Of a stretch of 64,000 bases of DNA, positions 27,305 to 35,982 are shown in pieces; position 1 is the stretch's first letter, and every line of letters begins with the position of its first letter. The translations under genes and the position numbers were made by a program. The DNA is taken from NCBI RefSeq assembly GCF_007990225.1, contig NZ_BJWF01000005.1, positions 42,086 to 106,085 of the forward strand, given 5' to 3'. The notes below the pieces were generated by a model that saw nothing but the letters and a program-made list of their open reading frames with translations, was not told where the DNA came from and did no database searches. This stretch comes from Enterococcus villorum. GTDB lineage: Bacteria > Bacillota > Bacilli > Lactobacillales > Enterococcaceae.

Positions 27305-27563
27305 TTTGAATCACTCCTTGCACAATAAATGGCGTCATAGCATTCATAGCTTTGTCGAGTTCATCCTCTGAAACTCTATATTCATAGGCAATGCCGGCAA
27401 CCATCAAAATAAGATATTCTTGTTGGCCACCAGTTGCTGTTTTGACATAATCTTTTGCCATATCTAAATAAAAAGAGAGCAAAGAATCATCCATGCCCTC
27501 TTCAAAATGAATATGTGATTTGAATTTTTCCTCTAAAGATAATTCTTTAGTTTGCTCTTCCAT
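27285..27563 (-). CDS. Head-tail connector, gp6-like DNA packaging protein
   Basis: A 92-residue acidic, mostly helical protein (DDSLLSFYLDMAKDYVKTAT, then MVAGIAYEYRVSEDELDKAM) of the Phage_QLRG/gp6-like connector family that seals the portal after packaging. The start is MEEQTKELS (ATG 27561-27563). A longer frame reaches back into the capsid gene but lacks a ribosome site there. Confidence 0.8.
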   Translation of the reverse strand: MEEQTKELSLEEKFKSHIHFEEGMDDSLLSFYLDMAKDYVKTATGGQQEYLILMVAGIAYEYRVSEDELDKAMNAMTPFIVQGVIQNAETTD

Positions 27564-27564
27564 C

Positions 27565-28911
27565 TTAATCACCAACTGGTTTTGTAATTTCATAACGATA
27601 TACTGCAGGTTCAAACGGGGAATAAACCAATTGTCCATCTAATAAATTGTAAATTTGGAATCCAATTTGATTTTTACCAGAGAATTTTTCAACAAGTTTT
27701 TGAATCTCCAAGGCACCAATAACTTCTTGAATTTTGAATGCAGAAAAATCGCCAAAATATAAAACTGGCGTATCTGGTTCACCTTTTTTATCTGCTGCAT
27801 CTGTCCAATCTACAGGATAGCCAACTAATTGGTAACCAATTCCACCTTCTGCTTGTGTGAATGGTCGCAACAACGGAAACCCATCATCTGTTTTCATTTT
27901 TTCAATAGCAGTCAAAGCAGCTCGATTAATAATAAAACGACCTTTTTTCATTACTTCTGTCACTGGTGTATTTTTAAATTCAATTAATGCATCATACAAT
28001 TTTTGTCCAGCACCTGTGGCAGTTAAATCTAAAGGTTTCTCAAATGCTACAGCTTTTTTTGCTAATGCACCAGGATTTTCATTTCCAGCGTCATCTCCAT
28101 TGAACATATAATTGATTTCCTTACGCACATAAGCTTTTTTCAATTCTTCGACAACAATATCTTCAACTGGAACACCAGACATTTTTAGTAATTTCTTAGT
28201 TACCGTTGCCAATGCATCGAATTCGGCCGGATCAAGTAAAATTTCATCAAACTGAATAGCTGTTTCAGTAATATCAGTTGAACGTTCTTTCTTGTTAACA
28301 TTCGCATCTGCTTTTTTCACAAGAATTGGATATTTTACATCACCTGCTGTACGTACCACTGTTCCGTATTTACGCAATAAGTTTTCTTCCTGTGCATATG
28401 TGATTACTTCAGAAGCAATTACTTCTGGAACAGTAACTGAACCATTACCAGTTTCAATTCCTAAAGCTCTAGCTTCTGCTTCAGAAATATTTCCAATAAC
28501 AAAATTAGCAAATGCTTTTCGTAATTGTTGATCTTTTTGTGTCTTGGTCATCTTACTTCTTGCCTCCAATCCTGATTTAATGGAATCTAGCAATCCATCA
28601 CGTTGTTCTTGCGAAATCATGCCTGAACGATTTTCAGGATCATCTTCTCCGTCTCCACTAGGTTCATCGCCAGAACGATTGTCAGGATCATCAGTGCCAT
28701 TTCCTACGCCACCATCTTTTCCATCTCCTGCATCACCATCATCTTCCAACGCATCTTTGATTCCATTTAATTCTTCAATGACTGCATCAATTTCTTGTTG
28801 CACGCCGTCGATGTCTGCTTCACGCAATTCACCAGATTCGATTTTTCCACGTAATTCTTCCAGTCTTTGCTCTTGACGTGCTTTCATTTTCTTTAATAAT
28901 TCTTTATCCAT
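27565..28911 (-). CDS. Major capsid protein, HK97 fold
   Basis: A 448-residue precursor. Residues 1-45 form a Lys/Glu coiled coil (scaffold-like delta domain). Residues about 50-95 are an extreme Asp/Gly-rich linker with two DPxNRSG repeats. The HK97-fold capsid follows from about 125 (SVTVPEVIASEVITYAQEEN). The delta domain is probably removed by the protease encoded just upstream. The ribosome site is GGAGG. Confidence 0.9.
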   Translation of the reverse strand: MDKELLKKMKARQEQRLEELRGKIESGELREADIDGVQQEIDAVIEELNGIKDALEDDGDAGDGKDGGVGNGTDDPDNRSGDEPSGDGEDDPENRSGMISQEQRDGLLDSIKSGLEARSKMTKTQKDQQLRKAFANFVIGNISEAEARALGIETGNGSVTVPEVIASEVITYAQEENLLRKYGTVVRTAGDVKYPILVKKADANVNKKERSTDITETAIQFDEILLDPAEFDALATVTKKLLKMSGVPVEDIVVEELKKAYVRKEINYMFNGDDAGNENPGALAKKAVAFEKPLDLTATGAGQKLYDALIEFKNTPVTEVMKKGRFIINRAALTAIEKMKTDDGFPLLRPFTQAEGGIGYQLVGYPVDWTDAADKKGEPDTPVLYFGDFSAFKIQEVIGALEIQKLVEKFSGKNQIGFQIYNLLDGQLVYSPFEPAVYRYEITKPVGD

Positions 28912-28923
28912 AATGTTTTCCTC

Positions 28924-29493
28924 CTAAGCTCCTAGTGCTTGATTGATTTTTTTAATTAAATTTTTTCTTTTTTCGACTACTTTTTCTAAGTCTTCCTTGC
29001 TTCTTAAAGCTGCTTCGGTATCTTCATATGCTGGCAACGGCACGATAGAAACTTCATACAATTCCACCTCGTGAATCGTTCGAAGCATTGGTGTAGAGTT
29101 GTAGTCCCATGTTTCTTCAGTTGGTATGAATCCAAAACTGCATTGATTGATATCGCCACGTTCCATCGATTTTATCAAATCCCTAGCAACTGTTGTATCT
29201 GGAAGATCAACTTCAAATTTCAACCCACGTTCATCTTCTGATAAACGTAGCGTGCCGCTTTTTGTACGTCCTAAAACATTGGACCAATCATGATTGAAAA
29301 GGCAGCGAACATCTGAACTACTAATAGCCCTTGAAAAGGCACCGGGAGCTATCACTTCATCCAAGTCTTCCCATAATCTTGTTGGGCTATTAAAAACTGC
29401 TGCATAACCACTAATCGTTCTTGTTTGTGTTTCTTCATCAGAACGTGTTGAAAGATTGGTGATGTCAATCGTTCGAATTTCCTTTTTCTTCAT
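28924..29493 (-). CDS. HK97-family prohead protease
   Basis: A 189-residue herpesvirus-type serine protease: SGYAAVFNSPTRLW, APGAFSRAI, CLFNHDWSNVLGRT with the catalytic His, then the Ser region DINQCSFGFIP. It should mature capsid and scaffold during head assembly. Start MKKKEIRTID at 29493, eight bases after GGAGG. It overlaps the portal gene by 29 bp. Confidence 0.9.
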   Translation of the reverse strand: MKKKEIRTIDITNLSTRSDEETQTRTISGYAAVFNSPTRLWEDLDEVIAPGAFSRAISSSDVRCLFNHDWSNVLGRTKSGTLRLSEDERGLKFEVDLPDTTVARDLIKSMERGDINQCSFGFIPTEETWDYNSTPMLRTIHEVELYEVSIVPLPAYEDTEAALRSKEDLEKVVEKRKNLIKKINQALGA

Positions 29494-30694
29494 TTCCATC
29501 ACCTCCCTTCAAGTTTTGATCATTCGTTGGTAAGGAATCATCTGTAGCATGTTTTTTTCCAATTTCTGTCAAATCATTTGATATATAAACAGCTTCAGTT
29601 TCTGGCGTTCCTTGTTTAGGAAAACCAAGCATTTCTGCCACATTATCCGGACTTGTAATTCCAGTACGAACGATGTTGTATCCAATATTTGTTTTTGTTG
29701 AGTAAGTAACGAAATCCAAAATATTGATTTTCCATTCCACTCGATAGCCAGAATTAGGCATAAAAAAAAGAGCCGTGTAATGCTCGCTCTTGTTCTTCAA
29801 TATTGGTTTGATTGCTTTATTGTGCAGATACATCATCGCTTTTTCGATGTCTGTCTTAATTAATGATTGATAGGTATCAACATTTATACCTAAGAATTTC
29901 CCCAAATCCTTTTTGTACACGCCTAGATAGTTCAAGATCGCATCGTCATCTACTGGACTTTTAAGTGTATCGATTGAGTAACCTTTACCAAGAGGAATCA
30001 TTTTGACTGAATGATTACTGTCATCCTGTGTTCCTTCTAACTGATCAAGTATTGCTTTAACAATTTTCGTTTGGGCACTGTTATTCGGATTGATATGCGC
30101 ATCCAGTTTAAGCATAAAAGCGAGTAAACCGCCTTTAGTATATTTATCCGTCAAAACCTTTTCTGCGCTTAGAACGCCTTCTAGTGTGCTTCTTGCTAAA
30201 TCGATTATTCCTGCACCTTTTAAAGAATCTGTGCCGATATTCTTAATGTGACGAATCATCTGACTTGGTATTTTTTGGCCATTCATTTCAAACTCTTCTT
30301 GTAGACGCTCATTTATTTTAGTTGTCACACCGTATGCTAAATGAAGTTGATCTCGATCAGTCAATGGGAAGGTTTCTCCATTAATTAGTAGCGTGTTCGT
30401 CTCAAGTTTCGAAAATTCAAAACCTGTTAAATAATCATTTGGGCTTTGCAATATTTTAAGCAAGAAATGATTTTTTACTTCGTTACCATCTGGACCAATA
30501 ACAATCGGTGTGGCCAACGCTACCTGATTAGATATGTCTTGAACTAATTCATAAACATCAGAAGATTCCATAATTGAATTGTCTGTGACATATCTTTGAG
30601 TGTAGCGAGTGGTTTGACCAAATATATCTTCAATGTAGCCCCGTTTTTCCATGAATGAATATACTGCGTTTGAAATTCTATCTCGAATTTTCAT
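29465..30694 (-). CDS. Portal protein, HK97 family
   Basis: A 409-residue portal, the dodecameric channel through which DNA is packaged. Family traits: YELVQDISNQVALATPIVIG near residue 48, LKSPVDDDAILNYLGVYKKD, and GINVDTYQSLIKTDIEKAMM with the following MYLHNKAIKPIL. The C-terminal 30 residues are low-complexity and polar. The ribosome site is AAAGGCGGTGAG. It lies between TerL and the prohead protease. Confidence 0.91.
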   Translation of the reverse strand: MKIRDRISNAVYSFMEKRGYIEDIFGQTTRYTQRYVTDNSIMESSDVYELVQDISNQVALATPIVIGPDGNEVKNHFLLKILQSPNDYLTGFEFSKLETNTLLINGETFPLTDRDQLHLAYGVTTKINERLQEEFEMNGQKIPSQMIRHIKNIGTDSLKGAGIIDLARSTLEGVLSAEKVLTDKYTKGGLLAFMLKLDAHINPNNSAQTKIVKAILDQLEGTQDDSNHSVKMIPLGKGYSIDTLKSPVDDDAILNYLGVYKKDLGKFLGINVDTYQSLIKTDIEKAMMYLHNKAIKPILKNKSEHYTALFFMPNSGYRVEWKINILDFVTYSTKTNIGYNIVRTGITSPDNVAEMLGFPKQGTPETEAVYISNDLTEIGKKHATDDSLPTNDQNLKGGDGNEEKGNSND

Positions 30695-30715
30695 CTTTTC
30701 TCACCGCCTTTCTAA

Positions 30716-32443
30716 TTATCTATAAATACTATCGAGATACTCATCCAATTCGTTCGAATCAATATCTGTCATCTGATTCATCGTTTCTTTATGACCACAC
30801 AAAAACGCCACGAAACCGTCAATCTTTTTCTTCGACTGGCGTTTACTTGGCGCTTTTTGTCCATTGATGTTAGTAATTGCTACAACGTTCAAAGTGCAAT
30901 ATAGGAATAAGGGATTATCAAATTGTATCCGTTTCTCATAAAATAATCTTTCAACATCATCAAATGGCGAATTCAATACTCTAGGAAATTGAGGTACTTC
31001 AACACATTCCAATCCTAAATTCTCTAATTTCTCAACAAACTTATCGCTCATTGCTGGATCATAATTTACTTGCTGAATATCGTATAAATTCATGCAATCT
31101 TCGATATACTGCAATATTTGATCTTGATCAATCATTTTGCCATCGCAAAACTCAACAAATCCTTTGTCAGCCAAATCACTATAAGGAACATTATCTTCTT
31201 TTTCTCGAAACTCTAAATTTTCATTCGGAATAAAATAGAGTTGCTTTACTTTAAGAATCGCTTTACCATCTTCATCCCATGTTGGAAAGTTTAAAGATAC
31301 ACAGGTCAAATCTCGTGTACGTGATAAATCTAAACCGATATAGCATGGTTCATTACTTAAATCACCAAGTTCTTGCGTGGTAACTAAACATGGCTCTACT
31401 TGATCCTGTTCAAAGAAATTATCTGCGCCATTCACAAATACATCCAAGTGTTTCGTTAGAAATTCAGCTTTGGAATGAGCTGACCGTTGCGCTGTTTTAA
31501 ATGCTGATTCTAAAGCAGATAAATCGACTGATATTCCCCAGTTAGGATTGCACATTTCCCAGACTTTTCTATCCGTCCAATCATAATTTTTATTTGGCTC
31601 ATAGATTAGAACAAAGTTTGAATCATTATCATCACGTTTCAACACTTCTTTTGCTTCGCGATATACACGCATTCCAACAGACGACGAACCTTTCCCAGCA
31701 GTTGAGATATTAAACATCAATGGCTGTGGTAAAGATATTTGAGCAGACTTAAAATTGTCATACTGTTCCATTTTCTCTTGCTTATGCAATTCATCATTCA
31801 ACACAAAATATGGATTTGAACCCTCGATATTATCAATATTCTTGGTTTGAACAATAAATTTATTTGAGTAAGCCATATCTTCATGAATATAGTCATAAGT
31901 AATACTAGAAACAGTTCCCTTTGGTCCTTTAAATATTTTTGTTCCTTCAAGTAGAATTGGATTGTTTAAAATGGTAGCCGCAAAAGGCTTAGCAGCATAT
32001 TGAGCTTGAGCAAAATCAGAGGCACACGCATAACAATCGACTGATAAAGCACCTTCACCGTACATTGCATAACCTAATGAACCTACGGCAATCAATGTTT
32101 TACCATTCTTTTTTGGGATTTGAACATAAGCCTCACGAGTAACGCGAACAGTTTGACCTTTTTCATTTTCTTTAACCCAACCATAAATCCAAGAATAAAT
32201 AAATTTTTCCCAGGATTCTAACAGAAATGGTTTTCCTACCATTTCTCCTTTTGTGTGAACAATAAATGTTTCTACCCAATCCATCATTTCATTCGCCCGA
32301 TCTACATCAAACCAAATGTCTTTTCTTTTTTTCCACCTATACCAACGATCTATTGCTAAACGAACGGTTTTAGGATACTTCTTAGGTTGCTTTCTTACTT
32401 CTTTTGCAAATAAATCAGCATAATTTACACCAGGTTCAATCAT
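30716..32443 (-). CDS. Terminase large subunit
   Basis: A 575-residue packaging ATPase-nuclease of the HK97/Terminase_1 family. The ATPase part has VQIPKKNGKTLIAVGSLGYA as Walker A region (residues about 108-127) and the Walker B-like NPYFVLNDELHKQ. The nuclease part carries the acidic YIGLDLSRTRDLTCVSL motif near 375 and NYDPAMSDKF. Its start overlaps the TerS stop by 4 bp. Confidence 0.94.
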   Translation of the reverse strand: MIEPGVNYADLFAKEVRKQPKKYPKTVRLAIDRWYRWKKRKDIWFDVDRANEMMDWVETFIVHTKGEMVGKPFLLESWEKFIYSWIYGWVKENEKGQTVRVTREAYVQIPKKNGKTLIAVGSLGYAMYGEGALSVDCYACASDFAQAQYAAKPFAATILNNPILLEGTKIFKGPKGTVSSITYDYIHEDMAYSNKFIVQTKNIDNIEGSNPYFVLNDELHKQEKMEQYDNFKSAQISLPQPLMFNISTAGKGSSSVGMRVYREAKEVLKRDDNDSNFVLIYEPNKNYDWTDRKVWEMCNPNWGISVDLSALESAFKTAQRSAHSKAEFLTKHLDVFVNGADNFFEQDQVEPCLVTTQELGDLSNEPCYIGLDLSRTRDLTCVSLNFPTWDEDGKAILKVKQLYFIPNENLEFREKEDNVPYSDLADKGFVEFCDGKMIDQDQILQYIEDCMNLYDIQQVNYDPAMSDKFVEKLENLGLECVEVPQFPRVLNSPFDDVERLFYEKRIQFDNPLFLYCTLNVVAITNINGQKAPSKRQSKKKIDGFVAFLCGHKETMNQMTDIDSNELDEYLDSIYR

Positions 32444-32892
32444 TTTTCAGCACCTGCCTTCTTACGCCATTTATTTCTGTGCGCTGCTAGTTCATCTACT
32501 GGTTTTACTTCCGGACGTGTAATTTCTTCATCTTTTCTTGCAGTCGATCCTCCAGTAATTTGTCTACCATTTTTTGCTTTGTTCGTTAATCCTAATAAAT
32601 CCAGAGCTTTCATTTTCTTATCAGCCCAAGTTTCTACTTGTTGCGCTAACGGATGTTTTGATTGATTAGTAGCACCTGATTTATTCGTGAATTTTTGAGT
32701 TTCTGGAAAACCTTTTTCTTTCCACAATAAATATTTATGTTGGTATATTTCAAAAATATCCAGATATGATTCAATCAACGGATCAAGAGTGATAGTGTAC
32801 AAATCAGACTTACGCATTATTTCTAAAATACGAGCTTTTTCAGCACTTACTTTTTCATCAATAATCGCTTTACGTTGCGCTTTAGTCGTCAT
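32440..32892 (-). CDS. Terminase small subunit, P27 family
   Basis: A 150-residue DNA-recognition subunit of the packaging motor. MTTKAQRKAIIDEKVSAEKA and the helical SDLYTITLDPLIESYLDIFE are typical of P27-type TerS. The start is taken as ATG 32892; an in-frame GTG at 32904 is also possible. It is coupled to TerL. The C-rich block just upstream is the likely cos region it recognises. Confidence 0.86.
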   Translation of the reverse strand: MTTKAQRKAIIDEKVSAEKARILEIMRKSDLYTITLDPLIESYLDIFEIYQHKYLLWKEKGFPETQKFTNKSGATNQSKHPLAQQVETWADKKMKALDLLGLTNKAKNGRQITGGSTARKDEEITRPEVKPVDELAAHRNKWRKKAGAEK

Positions 32893-32899
32893 TTTTGTA

Positions 32900-33003
32900 T
32901 ACACCCCCCTTTGTTTTTGAAAAATTTGACCTAACGATGCGCGTGACTCCCCGCTACCCTATCTCCCCACGCGAAAAAATTTTGAAAATGAATAGGGGGG
33001 CTT
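32900..33003. other. Candidate cos region
   Basis: Between the HNH gene and TerS lies a 100-bp stretch with C/G-clusters (gcgcgtgactccccgctacc, ctatctccccacgcg, ggggggc) quite unlike its AT-rich surroundings. In HK97-like Gram-positive cos phages the cohesive-end site lies exactly between the HNH gene and terS. The nick positions cannot be read from sequence alone. Confidence 0.5.
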
Positions 33004-33383
33004 CAATTGAAATACGAAGGAAAAACTTTTTTGTCTTCCGTTTCGTTTTCAACAATTGGATGACATTTTGGACATAATAGCATGAGATTGTTTGGATCAA
33101 GCTTAAGCAGTTCGTTGTCTTTGATTGGTACAATGTGATGGACGTGTGCTCTCTTTCCAAATATGAACTGACCACACCGCTGACAATGACCACCTTCTCT
33201 TTCATAAATAAATTGACGCATATCTTTCCATGCTTGCGTTCGATAGAATGGTTTGTTCTCATGATGATAAACAGACTTTGCTTGTTGCTTCTTCTTACGT
33301 GATTTACTTGATTGCTTGTGTTCAGTACAATATATTCCCTTTGCTATCTTGTTCGTGCATCCATCAAACTGACAGTATTTCAT
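33003..33383 (-). CDS. HNH endonuclease
   Basis: A 126-residue nuclease with N-terminal zinc ligands (CQFDGCTNKI, YCTEH) and an HNH core: HCQRCG, AHVHHIVPI, NLMLLCPKCHP. HNH proteins beside terminases are needed for cos cleavage in HK97-type phages. Its start overlaps the stop of the upstream gene by 4 bp. Confidence 0.92.
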   Translation of the reverse strand: MKYCQFDGCTNKIAKGIYCTEHKQSSKSRKKKQQAKSVYHHENKPFYRTQAWKDMRQFIYEREGGHCQRCGQFIFGKRAHVHHIVPIKDNELLKLDPNNLMLLCPKCHPIVENETEDKKVFPSYFN

Positions 33384-33781
33384 TCTGCTTCACGGATAAA
33401 TTTTAGGATGTCGCCTTTTGCACGGATAGCGCCAGGAATATCAATACCATGTTTCTTAGCATATGCACGCAATTCTTTTGCAGTCATGTTGTCCAGTTCA
33501 TCCGTTTCACAAGCGGACTGATCATTAGTAACTTCGTCTCCATCAAAGTCAGCAGTGGCGTTTCTATTACTTTCTAATTCTTCTCCTGACAACTGAATTT
33601 CTTCATCTCCCTTGAACAAGACACCATCGCCAACAATCGCCTTGGCAACTACAGTCATATCAGATTGTTCGCTTGTATCAAAGTTAGGTTCTTGCCCTTT
33701 CGGAACCACAACAATCTTTTTCTTTTCTGAATCCCAGTACTCAGTTCCAGTAATTGATGATCTAATTTTTTTCAATACCAT
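33380..33781 (-). CDS. Phage protein with C-terminal SAP/Rho-N-like helix pair
   Basis: A 133-residue acidic protein. The C terminus (NMTAKELRAYAKKHGIDIPG, then KGDILKFIREAE) is a SAP/LEM/Rho-N-like nucleic-acid-binding helix-extended-helix found in many small phage proteins near terminases. The N-terminal half is unrecognised beta-rich sequence. The ribosome site is AAAGGAGAG. Confidence 0.7.
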   Translation of the reverse strand: MVLKKIRSSITGTEYWDSEKKKIVVVPKGQEPNFDTSEQSDMTVVAKAIVGDGVLFKGDEEIQLSGEELESNRNATADFDGDEVTNDQSACETDELDNMTAKELRAYAKKHGIDIPGAIRAKGDILKFIREAE

Positions 33782-34061
33782 TTTGATTCTCTCCTTTGTA
33801 ATTTGTACTGATTACTTTTGCACCCATTCGTTCATACCACTTAACAGTTTCCTGAAGATTAGGTAAAGTGTGAGATAGTAATGTTATTACTAAAAAATCA
33901 AAACCTGTGCTTTCATTTACTACTTCAACATGTGCATAATTACCATTCCAATAATCTCTCAACCCATTAGGACTATTCTCAGCTTCAATTGCTTTTTTAT
34001 AAACTTGCCCCATACCAGATGTAACATCAAAAGTAAGTACAGCCTCATGAAAATCATTCAT
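33762..34061 (-). CDS. Small phage protein of unknown function
   Basis: A 99-residue protein beginning MNDFHEAVLTFDVTSGMGQV, with a strong AAAGGAG site. The frame extends further upstream through the RNA terminator, but that start has no site. No family recognised. It is the first gene after the structured RNA region and overlaps the next gene by 20 bp. Confidence 0.6.
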   Translation of the reverse strand: MNDFHEAVLTFDVTSGMGQVYKKAIEAENSPNGLRDYWNGNYAHVEVVNESTGFDFLVITLLSHTLPNLQETVKWYERMGAKVISTNYKGENQNGIEKN

Positions 34062-34079
34062 AGATAAAACTCCTTTCAA

Positions 34080-34330
34080 AATAAAAAGACCACTCAATGA
34101 GTGATCTAATATGTAAAAACTACACCTCAGCAATGAGATGCAGTTATAGCTCTTTACGGTTTGGGCTTACCGTAAACCAAAGTCGCTGGAATGGGATCGC
34201 ACCACTCATGTACTATTTCTCTCTAGTTTTGTACAAGGTCCCGATAGTCCGCCATACGAAACCTACCTTCACCTTCGCGTCTCTCTACTTCCGCCACAGC
34301 GACATAAGTGTATTGCAAATTTATTTTTAG
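34080..34330 (-). ncRNA. Structured RNA candidate with tRNA-like boxes and own terminator
   Basis: On the - strand, positions 34303 to 34182 are closed by a perfect 7-bp stem GTCGCTG / CAGCGAC. Inside is a tRNA-Leu-like A box (TGGCGGAAGTAGAGAGACGC) and a B-box-like GGTGCGATCCC in a 5-bp T-arm-like hairpin. A stem GGTTTCG / CGGGACC lies between. The 122 nt is too long for an ordinary tRNA and no anticodon arm is obvious. Two more hairpins follow (34153-34176, 34120-34143), then a terminator at 34088-34106 with T-run. Several stems need G-U pairs that work only on this strand. Alternative: two tiny ORFs (ending MADYRDLVQN; MSGAIPFQRLWF). Confidence 0.5.
34088..34106 (-). terminator. Terminator of the structured RNA
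   Basis: On the - strand gatcactca and gagtggtc pair (one U-G wobble) and are followed by tctttttatttt. It separates the structured RNA from the gene at 33762-34061. Confidence 0.7.
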
Positions 34331-34362
34331 TCGTTATATAATTAATTAAGGAGGGTTTTCAT

Positions 34363-34578
34363 ATGCCTAATTATGTTATTGATACAACACCTACAAAAAA
34401 TACTGTCTACATACTTCACGAGATAGATTGTCCGTATGCACTAAATAAAAAATACTACGTTAAAATCGGTTATTTTACAGATTGTTCATCTGCTATTCGA
34501 TATTTACGAGTTAAAAACTTAGACAAAAATTTTTCTGGATGCAAATACTGTTGTCGTTCTTGTTGGAATAAAAAATAA
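34363..34578 (+). CDS. Small cysteine-rich protein, opposite strand cargo
   Basis: A 71-residue protein on the + strand, against the flow of the lytic operon. Good AAGGAGG site and its own terminator (34588-34618), so it is an independent unit. The C terminus is Cys-rich (GCKYCCRSCWNKK), suggesting metal binding. No family recognised. Probably a cargo gene expressed in the lysogen. Confidence 0.6.
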   Translation: MPNYVIDTTPTKNTVYILHEIDCPYALNKKYYVKIGYFTDCSSAIRYLRVKNLDKNFSGCKYCCRSCWNKK

Positions 34579-34587
34579 TTGTATTGC

Positions 34588-34618
34588 TAGCTATCTTTTG
34601 AGGATAGCTAATTTTTTT
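34588..34618 (+). terminator. Terminator of the 34363 gene
   Basis: Stem tagctatc / gatagcta with a 7-nt loop and a seven-T run, 10 bp past the stop codon. Confidence 0.82.
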
Positions 34619-34866
34619 ATATCAAAACAGACAGCAACCCATTGATAAATACGAAGAAATTAACAAGGAGCTTGTCACTTCCTTTTCGTTTATTTTTTTG
34701 TTTGATTGCTGTCCATTAAAGCATAATTACAACGATGAGAGAGATTTCCTCCCTTCGTTTATTTTGTCTAAGTCCTGTTCTTAATCTTTCGACACTAATA
34801 GAATATCATGCTGTATACAATACTGACATAGCTACAATGTTCGAACATTTAGTGAACATTGGAATT

Positions 34867-35346
34867 TTAGAACAAACTAATTTGTACAGCTTCGTCTCTG
34901 CCCTTATTGTAATAATCAATCTCACTAAGTTTGTTTTGTCTATCTATCTTGTTCATTTCATATTCATCTAAAAAAGACAAAGTTTTACGAATTTCTGCGT
35001 GTCTTTGTCTAACATAAGATGAGCTATAGCCAATTTCTTCCGCTATTATCTCTAATGAACAATCCTCGACATACTTTTTTCGAATGATCTCATTATCAAG
35101 TCCTTTAAAAGAGTTAATAATAGCAAGCATTTCTTGACGTTGCTCTTCGAGTATTTCAATTTCATTTTCGATTTTTTGAATATTTTCTTCTAACATGGAT
35201 GATCTAGAATTCTTTTCAATGCGGACGTCTGCCAAATCTCCATAGACCCACCGATTCAATTCAAGCTTACTTTTATTAAGATTCCATTTTAAGTAAAGAA
35301 TCTGCTCATCAAGTTCTTGATAATCTTTTAACCACTGAAATCTCAC
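34867..35346 (-). CDS. Late-gene regulator, sigma70-r4-like (DUF1492/ArpU-like)
   Basis: A 159-residue protein. N-terminal and middle coiled coil (NIQKIENEIEILEEQRQEML), then a region-4-like helix-turn-helix (NEIIRKKYVEDCSLEIIAEE, IGYSSSYVRQRHAEIRKTL). This matches the DUF1492/ArpU-type activators that switch on packaging and structural genes in Firmicutes phages. The start is GTG 35346 or GTG 35355; a good AAGGGG site serves either. It is the last gene before the structural operon. Confidence 0.78.
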   Translation of the reverse strand: MRFQWLKDYQELDEQILYLKWNLNKSKLELNRWVYGDLADVRIEKNSRSSMLEENIQKIENEIEILEEQRQEMLAIINSFKGLDNEIIRKKYVEDCSLEIIAEEIGYSSSYVRQRHAEIRKTLSFLDEYEMNKIDRQNKLSEIDYYNKGRDEAVQISLF

Positions 35347-35407
35347 AAACGCCACCCCTTATGGTAAAATAGTTATGTGCCGCTATCTCGTTAAGAGGTG
35401 GCTTTTT

Positions 35408-35494
35408 TTATTTTTTCTTAGCCGTTCCATTCTGGATTGCCTTTTGTTCCAAACGACGTTTTTTCTTCTTGATTTTCGATTTTGTTTTTCCCAT
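35408..35494 (-). CDS. 28-residue basic peptide
   Basis: MGKTKSKIKKKKRRLEQKAI, then QNGTAKKK: extremely basic, with AAAGGATG as ribosome site at good spacing. It lies just before the late regulator in the same direction. Possibly a nucleic-acid-binding phage peptide. Not recognised. Confidence 0.5.
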   Translation of the reverse strand: MGKTKSKIKKKKRRLEQKAIQNGTAKKK

Positions 35495-35690
35495 ACAAAC
35501 ATCCTTTCTGGAATATATATCGTTCGATTTTTACTGTTTAACAAGAGATGGCCAAATTTTATTGTTCGCTTTGAATCATCTCTTTGAAAAAATTTTAGTA
35601 TTTTTGTAAGACCCCTAAATCATATTTTTGTTTGTTATAATACCTTTATCGAGGTATTTAATCGAAATATAAAACTAAAAGTGATCAACA

Positions 35691-35903
35691 ATGAATAAAA
35701 CTAAATTACTTGAATTAATTAATCAACGATTTGAAGAAACTGATTTAGAATTTTTAAATATAAAAAATTCCCCTGAACTATTTGCTTATTTCACTGAAGA
35801 TGATATTCCAACTTTAAAAACACTTAAATATATCAGTGACATCAAAGTTACTACTCGTACTGGCGAACTCAACCTCTATAAGCTGTCTATAAAAAAGCAA
35901 TAG
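35691..35903 (+). CDS. Small protein of unknown function, opposite strand
   Basis: A 70-residue acidic protein (MNKTKLLELINQRFEETDLE onward) on the + strand. Ribosome site is weak (AGTGATC). It forms a pair with the next + gene. No family recognised. Its location among leftward lytic genes suggests lysogen-expressed cargo. Confidence 0.5.
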   Translation: MNKTKLLELINQRFEETDLEFLNIKNSPELFAYFTEDDIPTLKTLKYISDIKVTTRTGELNLYKLSIKKQ

Positions 35904-35982
35904 CATAAGGTAATTCTTTATTGATATAATTTATTTGTCAGAAAATAATATGCTGACAAATAATAATCAAGGAGAAATATAT

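Noticed and set aside
28620..28760. Repetitive GC-richer stretch as a separate repeat element
   Set aside because: It encodes the Asp/Gly-rich linker of the major capsid precursor.
34097..34330. A 77-codon + strand frame over the structured RNA
   Set aside because: It has no ribosome site, and the G-U-dependent stems favour a minus-strand transcript.
34735..34971. A 78-codon + strand frame before the late regulator
   Set aside because: It lacks a ribosome site and overlaps the 3' end of the late regulator gene; probably chance.
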